Assembly (NCBI GenBank): GCA_964444795.1
Contig: CAYUIQ010000063.1
Span: 1-37,506 of the forward strand
Source: JABMRP01 sp964444795
GTDB lineage: Bacteria > Planctomycetota > Planctomycetia > Pirellulales > Thermoguttaceae
Length of the DNA: 37,506 bases
Direction: 5' to 3'
Part shown: piece after piece, positions 8,919 to 15,928 of the stretch
Layout: every line of letters begins with the position of its first letter
How positions within the stretch are numbered: position 1 is the stretch's first letter
Translations under genes and position numbers: made by a program
The notes under the pieces: generated by a model
Told to the model about the DNA's origin: nothing
Database searches by the model: none
What the model saw: the letters and a program-made list of their open reading frames with translations, nothing else

Positions 8919-9545
8919 ATGGAAATCAAGCTGATTGTTACCACCGGCAAGTACGCCGGGAAGGCCATACCGGTCAAGCGCAACAAGTTCTTCATCGGCC
9001 GCGCCTCCGACTGCCATCTGCGCTCCGGGGGCGATACGATGAGCCGGCACCATTGTGCGATCTTGCAGGGCAAGGGCATCGTCGTCGCCCATGACATGGG
9101 CAGCCGAACCGGTACCTTCGTCAACGACACGAAGATCGAGAAGCAGCAAAAGCTGAAGACGGGCGATCGGCTCCGCGTCGGGCCGCTGGAATTCGAGGTG
9201 TCGCTGAGCGGCTCCGCCACGCCCGCGCCGAAGCCGGCCGCCAAGCCCGCCCCCAAACCGGTCGGCGGCGGAAGCGAAGCCGACGTCATGCAGTGGCTCG
9301 ACGAGAGCCCCCCGAAGACCGCCGCCAAGTTGACTTCGCAGGTGGCCACGGCGGAGTCCGAAGAAGCGGCCGAGACCGACGACGACGACCGCCCAACGGC
9401 CATGACGGAAGAAGAAAAAGAGGAACGGCGCACCGGGCGAATGATCGGCGTTTCCAAAACGGCCGAGGCCAGCCGCACGTCCGCCACCAGCCAAAACGCC
9501 GCCGCCGACGCCATGAAGAAGGTCTTTGGCAGCAGTAACGGCTAG
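8919..9545 (+). CDS. FHA-domain protein
   Basis: This is a 208-residue cytoplasmic protein. The ATG at 8919 has GAGGT upstream and begins the domain; an in-frame ATG at 8886 would overlap the preceding gene. Residues about 1-95 are a forkhead-associated domain with the phosphothreonine-binding signature FIGRASDCHLR, MSRHHC and GSRTGTFVND. The C-terminal half is low complexity (PAPKPAAKPAPKP, then acidic TDDDD and EEEKEE), probably disordered, with Thr/Ser sites. Its position next to the kinase-like gene suggests that it reads Ser/Thr phosphorylation in the same pathway; this is inference. Confidence 0.9.
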   Translation: MEIKLIVTTGKYAGKAIPVKRNKFFIGRASDCHLRSGGDTMSRHHCAILQGKGIVVAHDMGSRTGTFVNDTKIEKQQKLKTGDRLRVGPLEFEVSLSGSATPAPKPAAKPAPKPVGGGSEADVMQWLDESPPKTAAKLTSQVATAESEEAAETDDDDRPTAMTEEEKEERRTGRMIGVSKTAEASRTSATSQNAAADAMKKVFGSSNG

Positions 9546-9584
9546 CCGGCCCGTGGGAAAAGTGGGGTAGGCTTGCCTGGCCCT

Positions 9585-9725
9585 CGTTCCCACGCTTCCG
9601 CGTGGGAACGCAAGTCCACGACGCTTCGTGTCGCCGCGGCGGAAATCGCACCGACTTTGGGATCCGCACCGATGCAGGGACGCAAAGCGTCCGGCCTTCC
9701 GTTACGACGCGGAAGCGTCGTAACG
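9585..9725. repeat. Pair of inverted hairpins with conserved CTTCCG loop
   Basis: Hairpin 1 has 10-bp arms CGTTCCCACG (9585-9594) and CGTGGGAACG (9601-9610) around loop CTTCCG. Hairpin 2 has arms CGTTACGACG (9700-9709) and CGTCGTAACG (9716-9725) around CGGAAG, the reverse complement of the first loop. So the two stand in opposite orientation about 90 bases apart, each with flanking CCCTC or GAGGG. The same hairpin occurs at 18740-18765 and, degenerate, at 6973-6998. Confidence 0.85.
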
Positions 9726-9874
9726 AGGGCCAATCGGTTAGATCGGCAGGCGGGTCAATCCTGGCGTCGGGCACACCCCTCTTGCGGCTTAAACCTTACC
9801 CCTACACCCCGAGTATTAGGCTCATTTTTTTGCTTTTTCCTGTCACATTTGTGTACTGACCGGGTTAGCCCAAT

Positions 9875-9880
9875 TATAAT
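9875..9880 (+). promoter_or_regulatory. TATAAT -10 element upstream of the PEP-CTERM gene
   Basis: A perfect TATAAT lies 94 bases before the ATG at 9974, in a locally AT-rich stretch that stands out from the GC-rich surroundings. No consensus -35 is found at 16-18 bases, so the promoter call is moderate. Confidence 0.45.
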
Positions 9881-9973
9881 GAACGCATCGCTCCCTCGTT
9901 CCGCCCGGCCGATCGCGGTACGTTCGTGAGCACACATCCGATTTCTCTTCCACGTCCACTCGGGAGCGGCATC

Positions 9974-12166
9974 ATGAATCGATTCTATGCAATGGCAGCG
10001 TTGCCTCTTGTTGGTGTTCTTTGCTTGACGATGGCGGCCGATGCGGAGGCCGGCCTGTTGGGCTACTGGGATTTCAACGACGCAACCACGCCCGGGGTCG
10101 CCGCGGACGCCAGCGGCCGTGGCAACTCCGGCACCATCAGCGTGGCTACCTACACGGCCGATACCGGCGGACACACCGGCTCCGGCGGCGATTATGCTCT
10201 GGACTTCGGCACCACCAACAACGGCGCCCGGGTGTTTCTGCCCTCGGCGGGTTTCGGCGCTTTCCGTACGATGACCGACAACAATCAGGCCACGGCTTCC
10301 CTTTGGATCAACGGGCACGCCTCGCAGCCAGGAAACGACACCGCGTTCGACTTCTACAATGGTGGAGACGCGCGGCAGTTCATGTCCCACCTGCCCTGGT
10401 CCAATCAGAATATCTACTTCGACGTGGGCGGTTGCTGTGGGGGGTCGCAGCGAATCAACAAAGCGGAAGGGGATTCGACCAAGTGGAAGGGACAGTGGAA
10501 CCACTACGCTTTCGTCAAGGACGGCAACCAGTCGCAAATCTATCAGAACGGCACGCTGTGGCACAGCGGCACGACGAGCGCCCCCATCGGGCAGATCGTC
10601 GGCGCCTTCATCGGCAGTGAGGTCAATTCCAGCAACAGCTACGGCGGGTTGATCGACGACTACGCCATCTGGGACGAAGCCCTTTCGGCCGGCCAAATCG
10701 CCGATCTGGCGTCGGGTGCCGCCAGCCCGGCCGACTCGGTCCAGCCAGCCGCCGAAGGATACGCCGTCAATGTGGCACCGATCTACGGGACCGCCACCCA
10801 GTCCTCGACCTCTTCCGGCGGCGTTCCCGGGCGGGCCATCGATGGCAACGCCAACGGGACTTGGGGTAACGGATCGGTCAGCCACACCGCCGACGCAGCG
10901 GGCAGCTTCTGGCGAGTCGATCTCGGCAGCACGCTGCCGTTGGAATACGTCCAACTGTTCAACCGCGTCGACTGCTGCTGGGACCGGCTTTCCAATTTCC
11001 GCGTTTCGGTCTTGGACGACGCCATGGCCGAGGTCTACGGACAGGACTTCACCGGTACGGTCGACCGGTTCTTCGGGCAGGCCATCAGCGTTCCCCAAGG
11101 GACCGAGGGCCGTTACGTCCAGGTACAACTCGATGGGATCGTGTCGCTGGCCGAAGCGCGCGTGGTGGCCCGGCTGGATGAGTTGCCCAACTACTTCAAC
11201 GTCGCCCCCGATCTCGGCTTCGCCACCCAGTCGTCGACCCGTGTGGGCACCGGCGGCAACGACGCCAACTTCGCCATCGACGGCGATACCGACGGCAATT
11301 GGAACAACGACTCGGTCACGCACACCGCGTCCACCACCGAACAGAACAGTTGGTGGCAAGTCGATTTCGGCGAGATGCTGCATCTGGAGAATGTCCGCTT
11401 GTACGCCCGAACCGGTAACGCCGGCCGACTAGGAAATTTCCGCCTCTCCGTCCTCGATACCGACTCCAACGAGGTCTACGGCGTGGACGTGCCGGGCAAC
11501 GGCGGCGGGCAGAATTACATCTTGCCCTTCGGCGTCGAGGGAAGCACCGTCCGCGTGCAACTCGACGGCGTCAATAACGAGGGCAACGGCATACTCCAAC
11601 TGGCCGAAGCGCAGGTCTTCGGCGGTCCTCTGGCCAACTTGGCCCGAAATCCCGACGCCGTGGCCACCCAGTCGAGCACGCGGATCGGCAGCGGCGGAAA
11701 CGTCGCCGAGGTCGCCGTCGACGGTGACACCAACGGCCAGTGGGGCGGCAATTCGGTCACCCACACACTGGACGAACCGAACAGTTGGTGGCAAGTCGAT
11801 CTGGGCCAGTCGGCCCGATTGGACGAAGTCATCCTCTACAACCGGGCCGATTGCTGCGGCGGCCGGTTGAGCAACTTCCACTTGTCCGTCCTCAAGGACG
11901 GTTCGGAGACCTTTGGCGAAGATTTCTTCGTCACCAGCGGCAGCGTCGCGCAAGGCGGCAGTCTCCGTATCGACTTGCCCGACGGGTTGTCCGGCGACAC
12001 GGTCCGGATCCAACTGCTGGGAACCGGCAGAACCGGCGAACAGGTCCTCTCACTGGCCGAAGTACAAGTCTACGGGCTGGTCGTCCCCGAGCCGTCGAGC
12101 ATCGCCCTATGGGGCTTGGGCCTCCTGGCTCTGGCATGGCATGGAGTGCGCCGGCGGAAGAGGTGA
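9974..12166 (+). CDS. PEP-CTERM surface protein with LamG and three discoidin-like (F5/8 type C) domains
   Basis: This is a 730-residue exported protein. The ATG at 9974 has GGGAG 8 bases upstream and starts a signal peptide (MNRFYAMAALPLVGVLCLTMAADAEA). Residues about 28-260 are a LamG jellyroll (LLGYWDFND, WNHYAFVKDG, GGLIDDYAIWDEALS). Three homologous discoidin-like repeats follow at about 265-405, 408-552 and 553-700; each has the ATQSST start, an (I/V)DG(D/N) loop, a W(W/R)(Q/R)VD strand and LSNF or LGNF-(R/H)-(V/L)-SVL. The end (703-730) is a PEP-CTERM sorting signal: VPEPSS, a hydrophobic helix and RRRKR. No catalytic domain is seen, so it is probably a carbohydrate- or surface-binding protein processed by an exosortase. 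The repeats are similar enough to suggest internal duplication. Confidence 0.92.
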   Translation: MNRFYAMAALPLVGVLCLTMAADAEAGLLGYWDFNDATTPGVAADASGRGNSGTISVATYTADTGGHTGSGGDYALDFGTTNNGARVFLPSAGFGAFRTMTDNNQATASLWINGHASQPGNDTAFDFYNGGDARQFMSHLPWSNQNIYFDVGGCCGGSQRINKAEGDSTKWKGQWNHYAFVKDGNQSQIYQNGTLWHSGTTSAPIGQIVGAFIGSEVNSSNSYGGLIDDYAIWDEALSAGQIADLASGAASPADSVQPAAEGYAVNVAPIYGTATQSSTSSGGVPGRAIDGNANGTWGNGSVSHTADAAGSFWRVDLGSTLPLEYVQLFNRVDCCWDRLSNFRVSVLDDAMAEVYGQDFTGTVDRFFGQAISVPQGTEGRYVQVQLDGIVSLAEARVVARLDELPNYFNVAPDLGFATQSSTRVGTGGNDANFAIDGDTDGNWNNDSVTHTASTTEQNSWWQVDFGEMLHLENVRLYARTGNAGRLGNFRLSVLDTDSNEVYGVDVPGNGGGQNYILPFGVEGSTVRVQLDGVNNEGNGILQLAEAQVFGGPLANLARNPDAVATQSSTRIGSGGNVAEVAVDGDTNGQWGGNSVTHTLDEPNSWWQVDLGQSARLDEVILYNRADCCGGRLSNFHLSVLKDGSETFGEDFFVTSGSVAQGGSLRIDLPDGLSGDTVRIQLLGTGRTGEQVLSLAEVQVYGLVVPEPSSIALWGLGLLALAWHGVRRRKR

Positions 12167-12167
12167 T

Positions 12168-12189
12168 CGGCACGCCCCGGGACGTGCCG
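12168..12189 (+). terminator. Possible terminator hairpin after the PEP-CTERM gene
   Basis: Arms CGGCACG (12168-12174) and CGTGCCG (12183-12189) form a 7-bp stem directly after the stop codon. No T-run follows, so it may simply stabilise the transcript. Confidence 0.35.
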
Positions 12190-12302
12190 CGTTGCCTGGC
12201 TGGTTTAGAAACGCCACGCGAGCCCCGTCCAAACCACAAATCTCACCCGCCTCGTGCCGGTGGCTCGCTGGTTTGGCAACGACACCGAACGGGCCCACCA
12301 CC

Positions 12303-12521
12303 TCAGAGCTTCTCCAGCGCCGCATCCAGCGTCGCCTTCACCTTCTTCTTTTCGATCTCGGGGTCTTCCTTCTGGACATACTCCACCGCCGCCAGATCAT
12401 CTCCCCGCTTCCTATTCTGGCGAGACTCCAACGCCTCAATCAAGATCGCCTCCAAAGCCGGGACCATCTTCGCCGCGTCGTAGGCGTCCGGCAGATCTCC
12501 AAGCGAGCCCTTATCCGACAC
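12303..12521 (-). pseudogene. Probable 3' remnant of a gene, cut by a REP element
   Basis: The frame encodes about 72 plausible residues from a GTG at 12521 (VSDKGSLGDLPDAYDAAKMVPALEAILIEALESR..., ending ATLDAALEKL). It is rich in Ala, Glu and Lys and probably helical. The frame continues upstream only into the REP sequence at 12532-12553, where the translation (CVETHPTE) is clearly repeat-derived. This looks like the C-terminal end of an older gene whose 5' part was lost when the REP/RAYT unit arrived. I do not recognise the family. A genuine small gene from the GTG cannot be excluded, but no good ribosome binding site is seen. Confidence 0.4.
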
Positions 12522-12531
12522 GGGTAACTCA

Positions 12532-12660
12532 GTAGGGTGCGTCTCGACGCACCACGCATACCCAAACGCTTTTCCACAGCGGTCGCCCAACAAAACGAAT
12601 CCAACCGCATTCCAAAGTCGAGACCGAACATGATTCAAGGTGCGTCTCGACACATCCTAC
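12532..12660. repeat. Paired REP element downstream of the RAYT gene (BIME 1)
   Basis: The left REP (12532-12553) is GTAG followed by a perfect palindrome, GGTGCGTC (12536-12543), TC, GACGCACC (12546-12553). The right REP (12639-12660) is in opposite orientation and ends in CTAC (GTAG on the other strand); its stem has two changes. The 85 bases between share the motif AGACCG-(A/C)-ACATGATTC with the pair at 13250-13348. A GTAG head plus an imperfect palindrome is the structure known for REPs handled by RAYT transposases. Confidence 0.9.
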
Positions 12661-13202
12661 TCTGGTTGATTCCAATCGGGGCAGGGGTCGGTGCCGCCCC
12701 ATTCGATCAAGTATTCGCCCGCATGGACGAATCTGTGGAAGCTCGACCAGGGGTAATCACGCACACGGCGAACCAGGCCATGCTTTACCGGGTTCCAGTG
12801 GACGTAGTCAACGCATCGCTTCAAATCATCTTCGTCGCCGCAGGCGTGTTCCCAGAATCGACGTTGCCACACGGCCCGTTCCTTGCGTTTTGCCCGGGAA
12901 GTGCTCGAAACGCCTTCTTCACCACCGGCGGCCAGGTAATCCCGGGTGAAGCAACCTTTGATCCTTCGCCACCGGGTCGAATAGTCCGCATCGCCCTGCG
13001 GCAGCGTCCACACGGCGTGGATATGTTCGGGCAGCAATACCATGGCGATGATCGACAATGGGCGATCCACACGGACCTCGGCAATGGCCTCGCGTAGCGT
13101 TTGTCTGCCCAGTTCCGACGTCAAGAACGGCCGCCGCTGGTGTGTTACCAGCGTAAAGAAATAGGTACCGCCGGGTACAAACCACCGTCGATACTCGCTC
13201 AT
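12657..13202 (-). CDS. REP-associated tyrosine transposase (RAYT, IS200/Y1 superfamily)
   Basis: This is a 181-residue HUH-type single-strand nuclease; RAYTs cut and move REP palindromes and are related to IS200/IS605 TnpA. The ATG at 13202 is preferred over a GTG nine bases upstream because MSEYRRWFVPGGTYFFTLVT is the normal family start. The metal-binding HxH is His60/His62 in LLPEHIHAVW. The probable catalytic Tyr133 lies in YVHWNPVKHGLV, following WQRRFWEH. The C-terminal RDYPWSSFHRFV is typical. A Ser/Arg/Lys-rich insert (about 93-109) lengthens it slightly. All key residues are present, so it may be active. The stop codon TAG (12659-12657) is part of the GTAG head of the degenerate REP at 12639-12660. 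REP pairs flank the gene on both sides. Confidence 0.94.
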   Translation of the reverse strand: MSEYRRWFVPGGTYFFTLVTHQRRPFLTSELGRQTLREAIAEVRVDRPLSIIAMVLLPEHIHAVWTLPQGDADYSTRWRRIKGCFTRDYLAAGGEEGVSSTSRAKRKERAVWQRRFWEHACGDEDDLKRCVDYVHWNPVKHGLVRRVRDYPWSSFHRFVHAGEYLIEWGGTDPCPDWNQPE

Positions 13203-13216
13203 GCTTACCACCCTTC

Positions 13217-13228
13217 GTAGGACGCACC
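13217..13228. repeat. REP half-site in front of the RAYT gene
   Basis: GTAG (13217-13220) is followed directly by GACGCACC (13221-13228), that is, a REP head joined to only the second stem arm. It lies 14 bases upstream of the RAYT start. It may be a deletion product or a binding site for autoregulation; which one cannot be told from sequence. Confidence 0.55.
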
Positions 13229-13249
13229 TGTTTATTGGTGAAGCCCATT

Positions 13250-13348
13250 GTAGGGTGCGTCTCGACGCACCACCAACCTAATCCCCCTACAATCATGTCC
13301 CAACGTCCAGACCGCACATGATTCGTGGTGCGTCCAGACGCACCCTAC
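13250..13348. repeat. Paired REP element upstream of the RAYT gene (BIME 2)
   Basis: The left REP (13250-13271) is GTAG plus the perfect stem GGTGCGTC/GACGCACC with loop TC. The right REP (13327-13348) is in opposite orientation, same stem with loop CA, ending CTAC. The 55 bases between carry AGACCGCACATGATTC, which matches the core of the pair at 12532-12660. Together the two pairs bracket the RAYT gene. Confidence 0.92.
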
Positions 13349-13434
13349 GGAACTCATTGTCCTCGGCGGGCCGGATTGGCCGCTGCGCTGTGGACACCGT
13401 GGCCGACCCTCAACAAGGGTGCAAACGGCTTATT

Positions 13435-13510
13435 TTCACCACGAAGGACACGAAGAGCACGAAGGACGATCAGGGGAGACTCTTCGTGCCCTTTGTGTCC
13501 TTGGTGGTGA
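13435..13510. repeat. TTCACCACGAAGGACACGAAG inverted repeat
   Basis: Left arm 13435-13464 (starting TTCACCACGAAGGACACG) pairs imperfectly with right arm 13482-13510 (ending TTGGTGGTGA). Near-identical sequences are, to my knowledge, common between genes in planctomycetes and some other phyla. Its role is unknown. Confidence 0.75.
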
Positions 13511-13513
13511 ATC

Positions 13514-13571
13514 GTAACCCGAAGCGTCAGCGAGGCGGTCTTTTCCGTCCTCGCTGACGCTTCGCCCTTAC
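13514..13571. repeat. GTAACCCGAAGCG inverted repeat (copy 2)
   Basis: Arms GTAACCCGAAGCGTCAGCG (from 13514 to 13535) and the complement (13549-13571) differ slightly (GGTT versus CCTT near the outer end). This is the same family as 3637-3696, with a different loop. Confidence 0.8.
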
Positions 13572-13638
13572 TAAGTCGACAGCCCCAGCGGGGGAGGTAG
13601 GCCGAGCGTTTTCAGCCGCAAGCGGCCCTCACCCCCGG

Positions 13639-13661
13639 CCCCTTTCCCGGAAGGAGAGGGG
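13639..13661 (-). terminator. Hairpin downstream of imuB
   Basis: Stem CCCCTTTCC (13639-13647) and GGAGAGGGG (13653-13661), with one G-T pair, lies 18 bases past the imuB stop. It belongs to a CCCTCACCCCCGGCCCC-type intergenic sequence. No T-run follows on the minus strand, so its terminator role is only possible. Confidence 0.35.
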
Positions 13662-13678
13662 AGGTCTTTGCACCCACA

Positions 13679-15187
13679 TCAGGAAAACAGCCCATGCAAA
13701 AACCAGCGGCTGTCGGCTAGGCGGCGGAAGAGCCAGAGGCGGTGGCCGGTGGTGGTTTCGACGCGGTAGTAGTCGCGATCGGTCGAGCGGCCGCGCCACC
13801 AGCCGGTTTCGATTCGCTCCGGGCCCCAAGAGCGGGCGATGCGGTACACGCGGCCGTGGAGATCGAACCGCGACGGCGGACCGCCAGCCGCCATGGCGAC
13901 CATCTCCAGGGGCATCGGCTCCCAGAGCAATTGCAGCGGTCGCGGTAGCGGATCGTTCCGCTGGGCCGAGCGACGACGCCGGCGTTTTGCGGTCAACGGT
14001 TCGCAACGATAGGCCCGTTCCGGTTGGGCGTCGGCCATAAGCCGTACGCCGAGCACCGCTTCGGATCCCAGCCGGCTGCCAAGCCGGTCGATCAGCGCGG
14101 CCAGATCGACGGCGTGTTGCCGGCCCGAGCCGTCGGGAAACAAGTTTCGCTGTTGCCGGGGGAGTCGAGCGACGATCGGCGCTTCGACGGAAATGGCCGT
14201 CACCGGTGCCACCAGCCGAAGACGTTCCAACGGAGCGCGAACCAGGCTCCAGAGATGCCCCGCCGCGGCACTGGGACGAAACAGCCCCACGGCAAAAGTG
14301 AGCGGATCGGCCGGCCGGCATTGCAAACGGCACTCCAGCCGCACGGCCCCGCGATCGGCGCTGCGAAGCCGCACGGCCAGGCGGCCGATCAGTTGTTCCA
14401 AAACTGCCTCGATCGTTGCCCGGCGTGTGGTCGGGTAGTCCAACGACCATTCGGTTTGCCACGGTGCCGATGGCCGATGCGAGACGATTACCTCGCCCGT
14501 GCGCCCCATCGCCTGGTCCAAACGCTGGAGCAACCGCGGGCCAAATCGGGTCGACAGTTCGTCGCGAGGCAAACGTTCCAATGGCTCAATCCGGTAGACG
14601 CCCAAGCTGTGCAAGAGTTCGACGGTCTTCGGCGGCAATCGCAACGCCTCGACCGGAAGCGGGGCCAGCACCATCGGGGGGGCGCCGGAGGGAACCAACG
14701 AGCCGGTGCCGAAATGGGCCACCGCCCAGGCGGCGCCGACCGTATCGGCCACGGCCACCCGCACGGCCAGACCGCGACGGGCAAAGGCGCCGATCACTTG
14801 CTCCGCCAACGCCGCTTCGCCGCCGAACAGATGGGCCAGCCCGGTGATATCCAGCAGCAGACTCTCCGGCTGGGGCGCTTCCTCCAAGCCGACCGTGGGG
14901 CTGAACCGCTGGCACCATCCGGCCACTGCCTCCAACGCGTCGCGATCGGCCGTCGGCTCGTGCGGTTCGATGCACGGCGACGTTTTCATATCCAACGCGG
15001 CCATCTCGGCCAGCGGCATCCCCGTCGTCACGCCCCCGGCGCGCGCCGGGGCCGAGCAATACGCCACGCACCGGTTCCCCCGCTCGGTTTCGTAGAGGAC
15101 CAACGGCCGGCGTTTAAGCTCCGGCCGCGCGGCGAGGCGTCGTGCGATGGGCCAGTTGGGCAAGCGGATACACAGCGTACGTTTCAT
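13679..15187 (-). CDS. imuB: ImuB, Y-family-polymerase-like mutagenesis protein
   Basis: This 502-residue protein is the non-catalytic Y-family relative that, in the ImuA-ImuB-DnaE2 mutasome, links the error-prone polymerase to the beta clamp during damage-induced translesion synthesis. The start MKRTLCIRLPNWPIARR is typical and lacks the metal-binding Asp of true polymerases (normally D-x-D-x-F-F). LLLDITGLAHLFGGE (about residue 111-125) is the ImuB version of the palm motif. HhH-like (LHSLGVYRIEPLERLPRDEL) and little-finger regions follow. It overlaps imuA by 74 bases in another frame, so the two are surely co-transcribed and probably coupled. No dnaE2 lies downstream in this window. Confidence 0.9.
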   Translation of the reverse strand: MKRTLCIRLPNWPIARRLAARPELKRRPLVLYETERGNRCVAYCSAPARAGGVTTGMPLAEMAALDMKTSPCIEPHEPTADRDALEAVAGWCQRFSPTVGLEEAPQPESLLLDITGLAHLFGGEAALAEQVIGAFARRGLAVRVAVADTVGAAWAVAHFGTGSLVPSGAPPMVLAPLPVEALRLPPKTVELLHSLGVYRIEPLERLPRDELSTRFGPRLLQRLDQAMGRTGEVIVSHRPSAPWQTEWSLDYPTTRRATIEAVLEQLIGRLAVRLRSADRGAVRLECRLQCRPADPLTFAVGLFRPSAAAGHLWSLVRAPLERLRLVAPVTAISVEAPIVARLPRQQRNLFPDGSGRQHAVDLAALIDRLGSRLGSEAVLGVRLMADAQPERAYRCEPLTAKRRRRRSAQRNDPLPRPLQLLWEPMPLEMVAMAAGGPPSRFDLHGRVYRIARSWGPERIETGWWRGRSTDRDYYRVETTTGHRLWLFRRLADSRWFLHGLFS

Positions 15188-15887
15188 CGTCGATTTCCAC
15201 TTCCAGGCAACGGTCGTCCGCGGCTGTGCGACATCGCAAGAGGCGGATCTTCAGCCGGCGTCCGGCAGTGCTATTCGCATGGGGGGCATTTGCAGGGGGT
15301 AACGGCTCGATCAGCAAGCGGACATCGGCCCAGGAAGGTTCGTATTGGAAGCGTTGCGGCCGGATCAAGAAGCCCAGGCTGCCACCTTCCTCGGCCGCCA
15401 ACTGCATGCGCCGAAAGGTCCGCCCGTCGAGTTTTTCCGGCCAGACGACCACGGCCCCCACGCCCGGACATCGCAACGACTGGTCGGCCGCCCAGGTATT
15501 GTCCGACTGGCCGGCAGCGCGAACGACAATAAGCTGCTCCGGGGCAATCCCCAGCCACGCGGCCCCCGGCGGATAGAACCGGCGTTGCGCGTCCAGCACG
15601 ACCAGCGCTTCCCCTTCCCGACATGCCTGGCCGGCCGCTTTGAAGGCCAACGTTTCGGCGCCATGGCCCCATCCGGCGGCAAGCCATTCGGTCAATGTTC
15701 CCCGGCAAAATCCCCGCCGGGGGAGCAACTGATCCAGTGCCCCGCATCCGCTGCTGGTGGTTTTTCGGTCGTTTGGCAGCCGTGCCTCCTGCAAACAGGC
15801 GATCCGGCGGCGCAACGTCTCATGGATTTCCCCAGCCGAACGCCCCCCCACCGGGGCATCTGGCGGTAACGATTGCGGACGAGTCAT
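15114..15887 (-). CDS. imuA: ImuA, RecA-like mutagenesis protein
   Basis: This 257-residue protein is the RecA/SulA-like first member of the ImuA-ImuB mutagenesis cassette. The ATG at 15887 has GGAGG 10 bases upstream. The fold is visible from TSSGCGALDQLLPRRGFCRGTLTEWLA onward. The Walker A region is degenerate (AAGWGHGAET, no GKT lysine), and VGAVVVWPEKLDGRTFRRMQLAAEEGGSLGFLIRP is the RecA-like central strand and helix. ImuA is known to modulate RecA and mutasome assembly. The promoter immediately upstream contains a LexA-like palindrome, so DNA-damage control is likely. The 3' end overlaps imuB. Confidence 0.88.
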   Translation of the reverse strand: MTRPQSLPPDAPVGGRSAGEIHETLRRRIACLQEARLPNDRKTTSSGCGALDQLLPRRGFCRGTLTEWLAAGWGHGAETLAFKAAGQACREGEALVVLDAQRRFYPPGAAWLGIAPEQLIVVRAAGQSDNTWAADQSLRCPGVGAVVVWPEKLDGRTFRRMQLAAEEGGSLGFLIRPQRFQYEPSWADVRLLIEPLPPANAPHANSTAGRRLKIRLLRCRTAADDRCLEVEIDDETYAVYPLAQLAHRTTPRRAAGA

Positions 15888-15908
15888 GGCGAACGGGCCT
15901 CCACGAGC

Positions 15909-15928
15909 TACTGTACGGGTGTACCGTA
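15909..15928. promoter_or_regulatory. LexA-like (SOS) operator of imuAB
   Basis: TACTGTAC-GGGT-GTACCGTA is a palindrome with 8-bp arms and a single mismatch. It follows the proteobacterial SOS-box pattern TACTGTA-N6-TACAGTA with one change in the conserved part. It lies 21 bases upstream of the imuA start and overlaps the proposed -10 and spacer, as expected for a repressor. LexA boxes differ between phyla, so the protein that binds is inferred. Confidence 0.7.

Larger units (their letters stand above)
9546..9973 (+). other. Intergenic region with paired hairpins and a likely promoter
   Basis: This 428-base stretch contains no gene that I can support. The left part has two mirror-image hairpins of one family (9585-9610 and 9700-9725). 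The right part is AT-richer (T-run around 9823-9838) and ends in a likely -10 element for the PEP-CTERM gene. Confidence 0.6.
13349..13678. other. Gene-free spacer filled with three further repeat types
   Basis: No gene is supported between BIME 2 and the 3' end of imuB. In order it holds a TTCACCACGAAGGACACG inverted repeat (13435-13510), a second copy of the GTAACCCGAAGCG element (13514-13571), and a CCCTCACCCCCGGCCCC-type hairpin (stem 13639-13661) that could end imuB transcription. Confidence 0.6.

Noticed and set aside
12537..13097. Open frame opposite the RAYT gene starting in the REP
   Set aside because: The minus-strand frame carries the conserved RAYT motifs; this one has none.
13679..15187. 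DNA polymerase IV (DinB)
   Set aside because: The N-terminal metal-binding Asp motif is absent and the LLLDITG-x-HLFGGE pattern together with imuA points to ImuB.
14024..15532. 502-residue open frame opposite imuB and imuA
   Set aside because: The imuAB proteins are clearly recognised on the minus strand; this frame is low-complexity and spans both genes.
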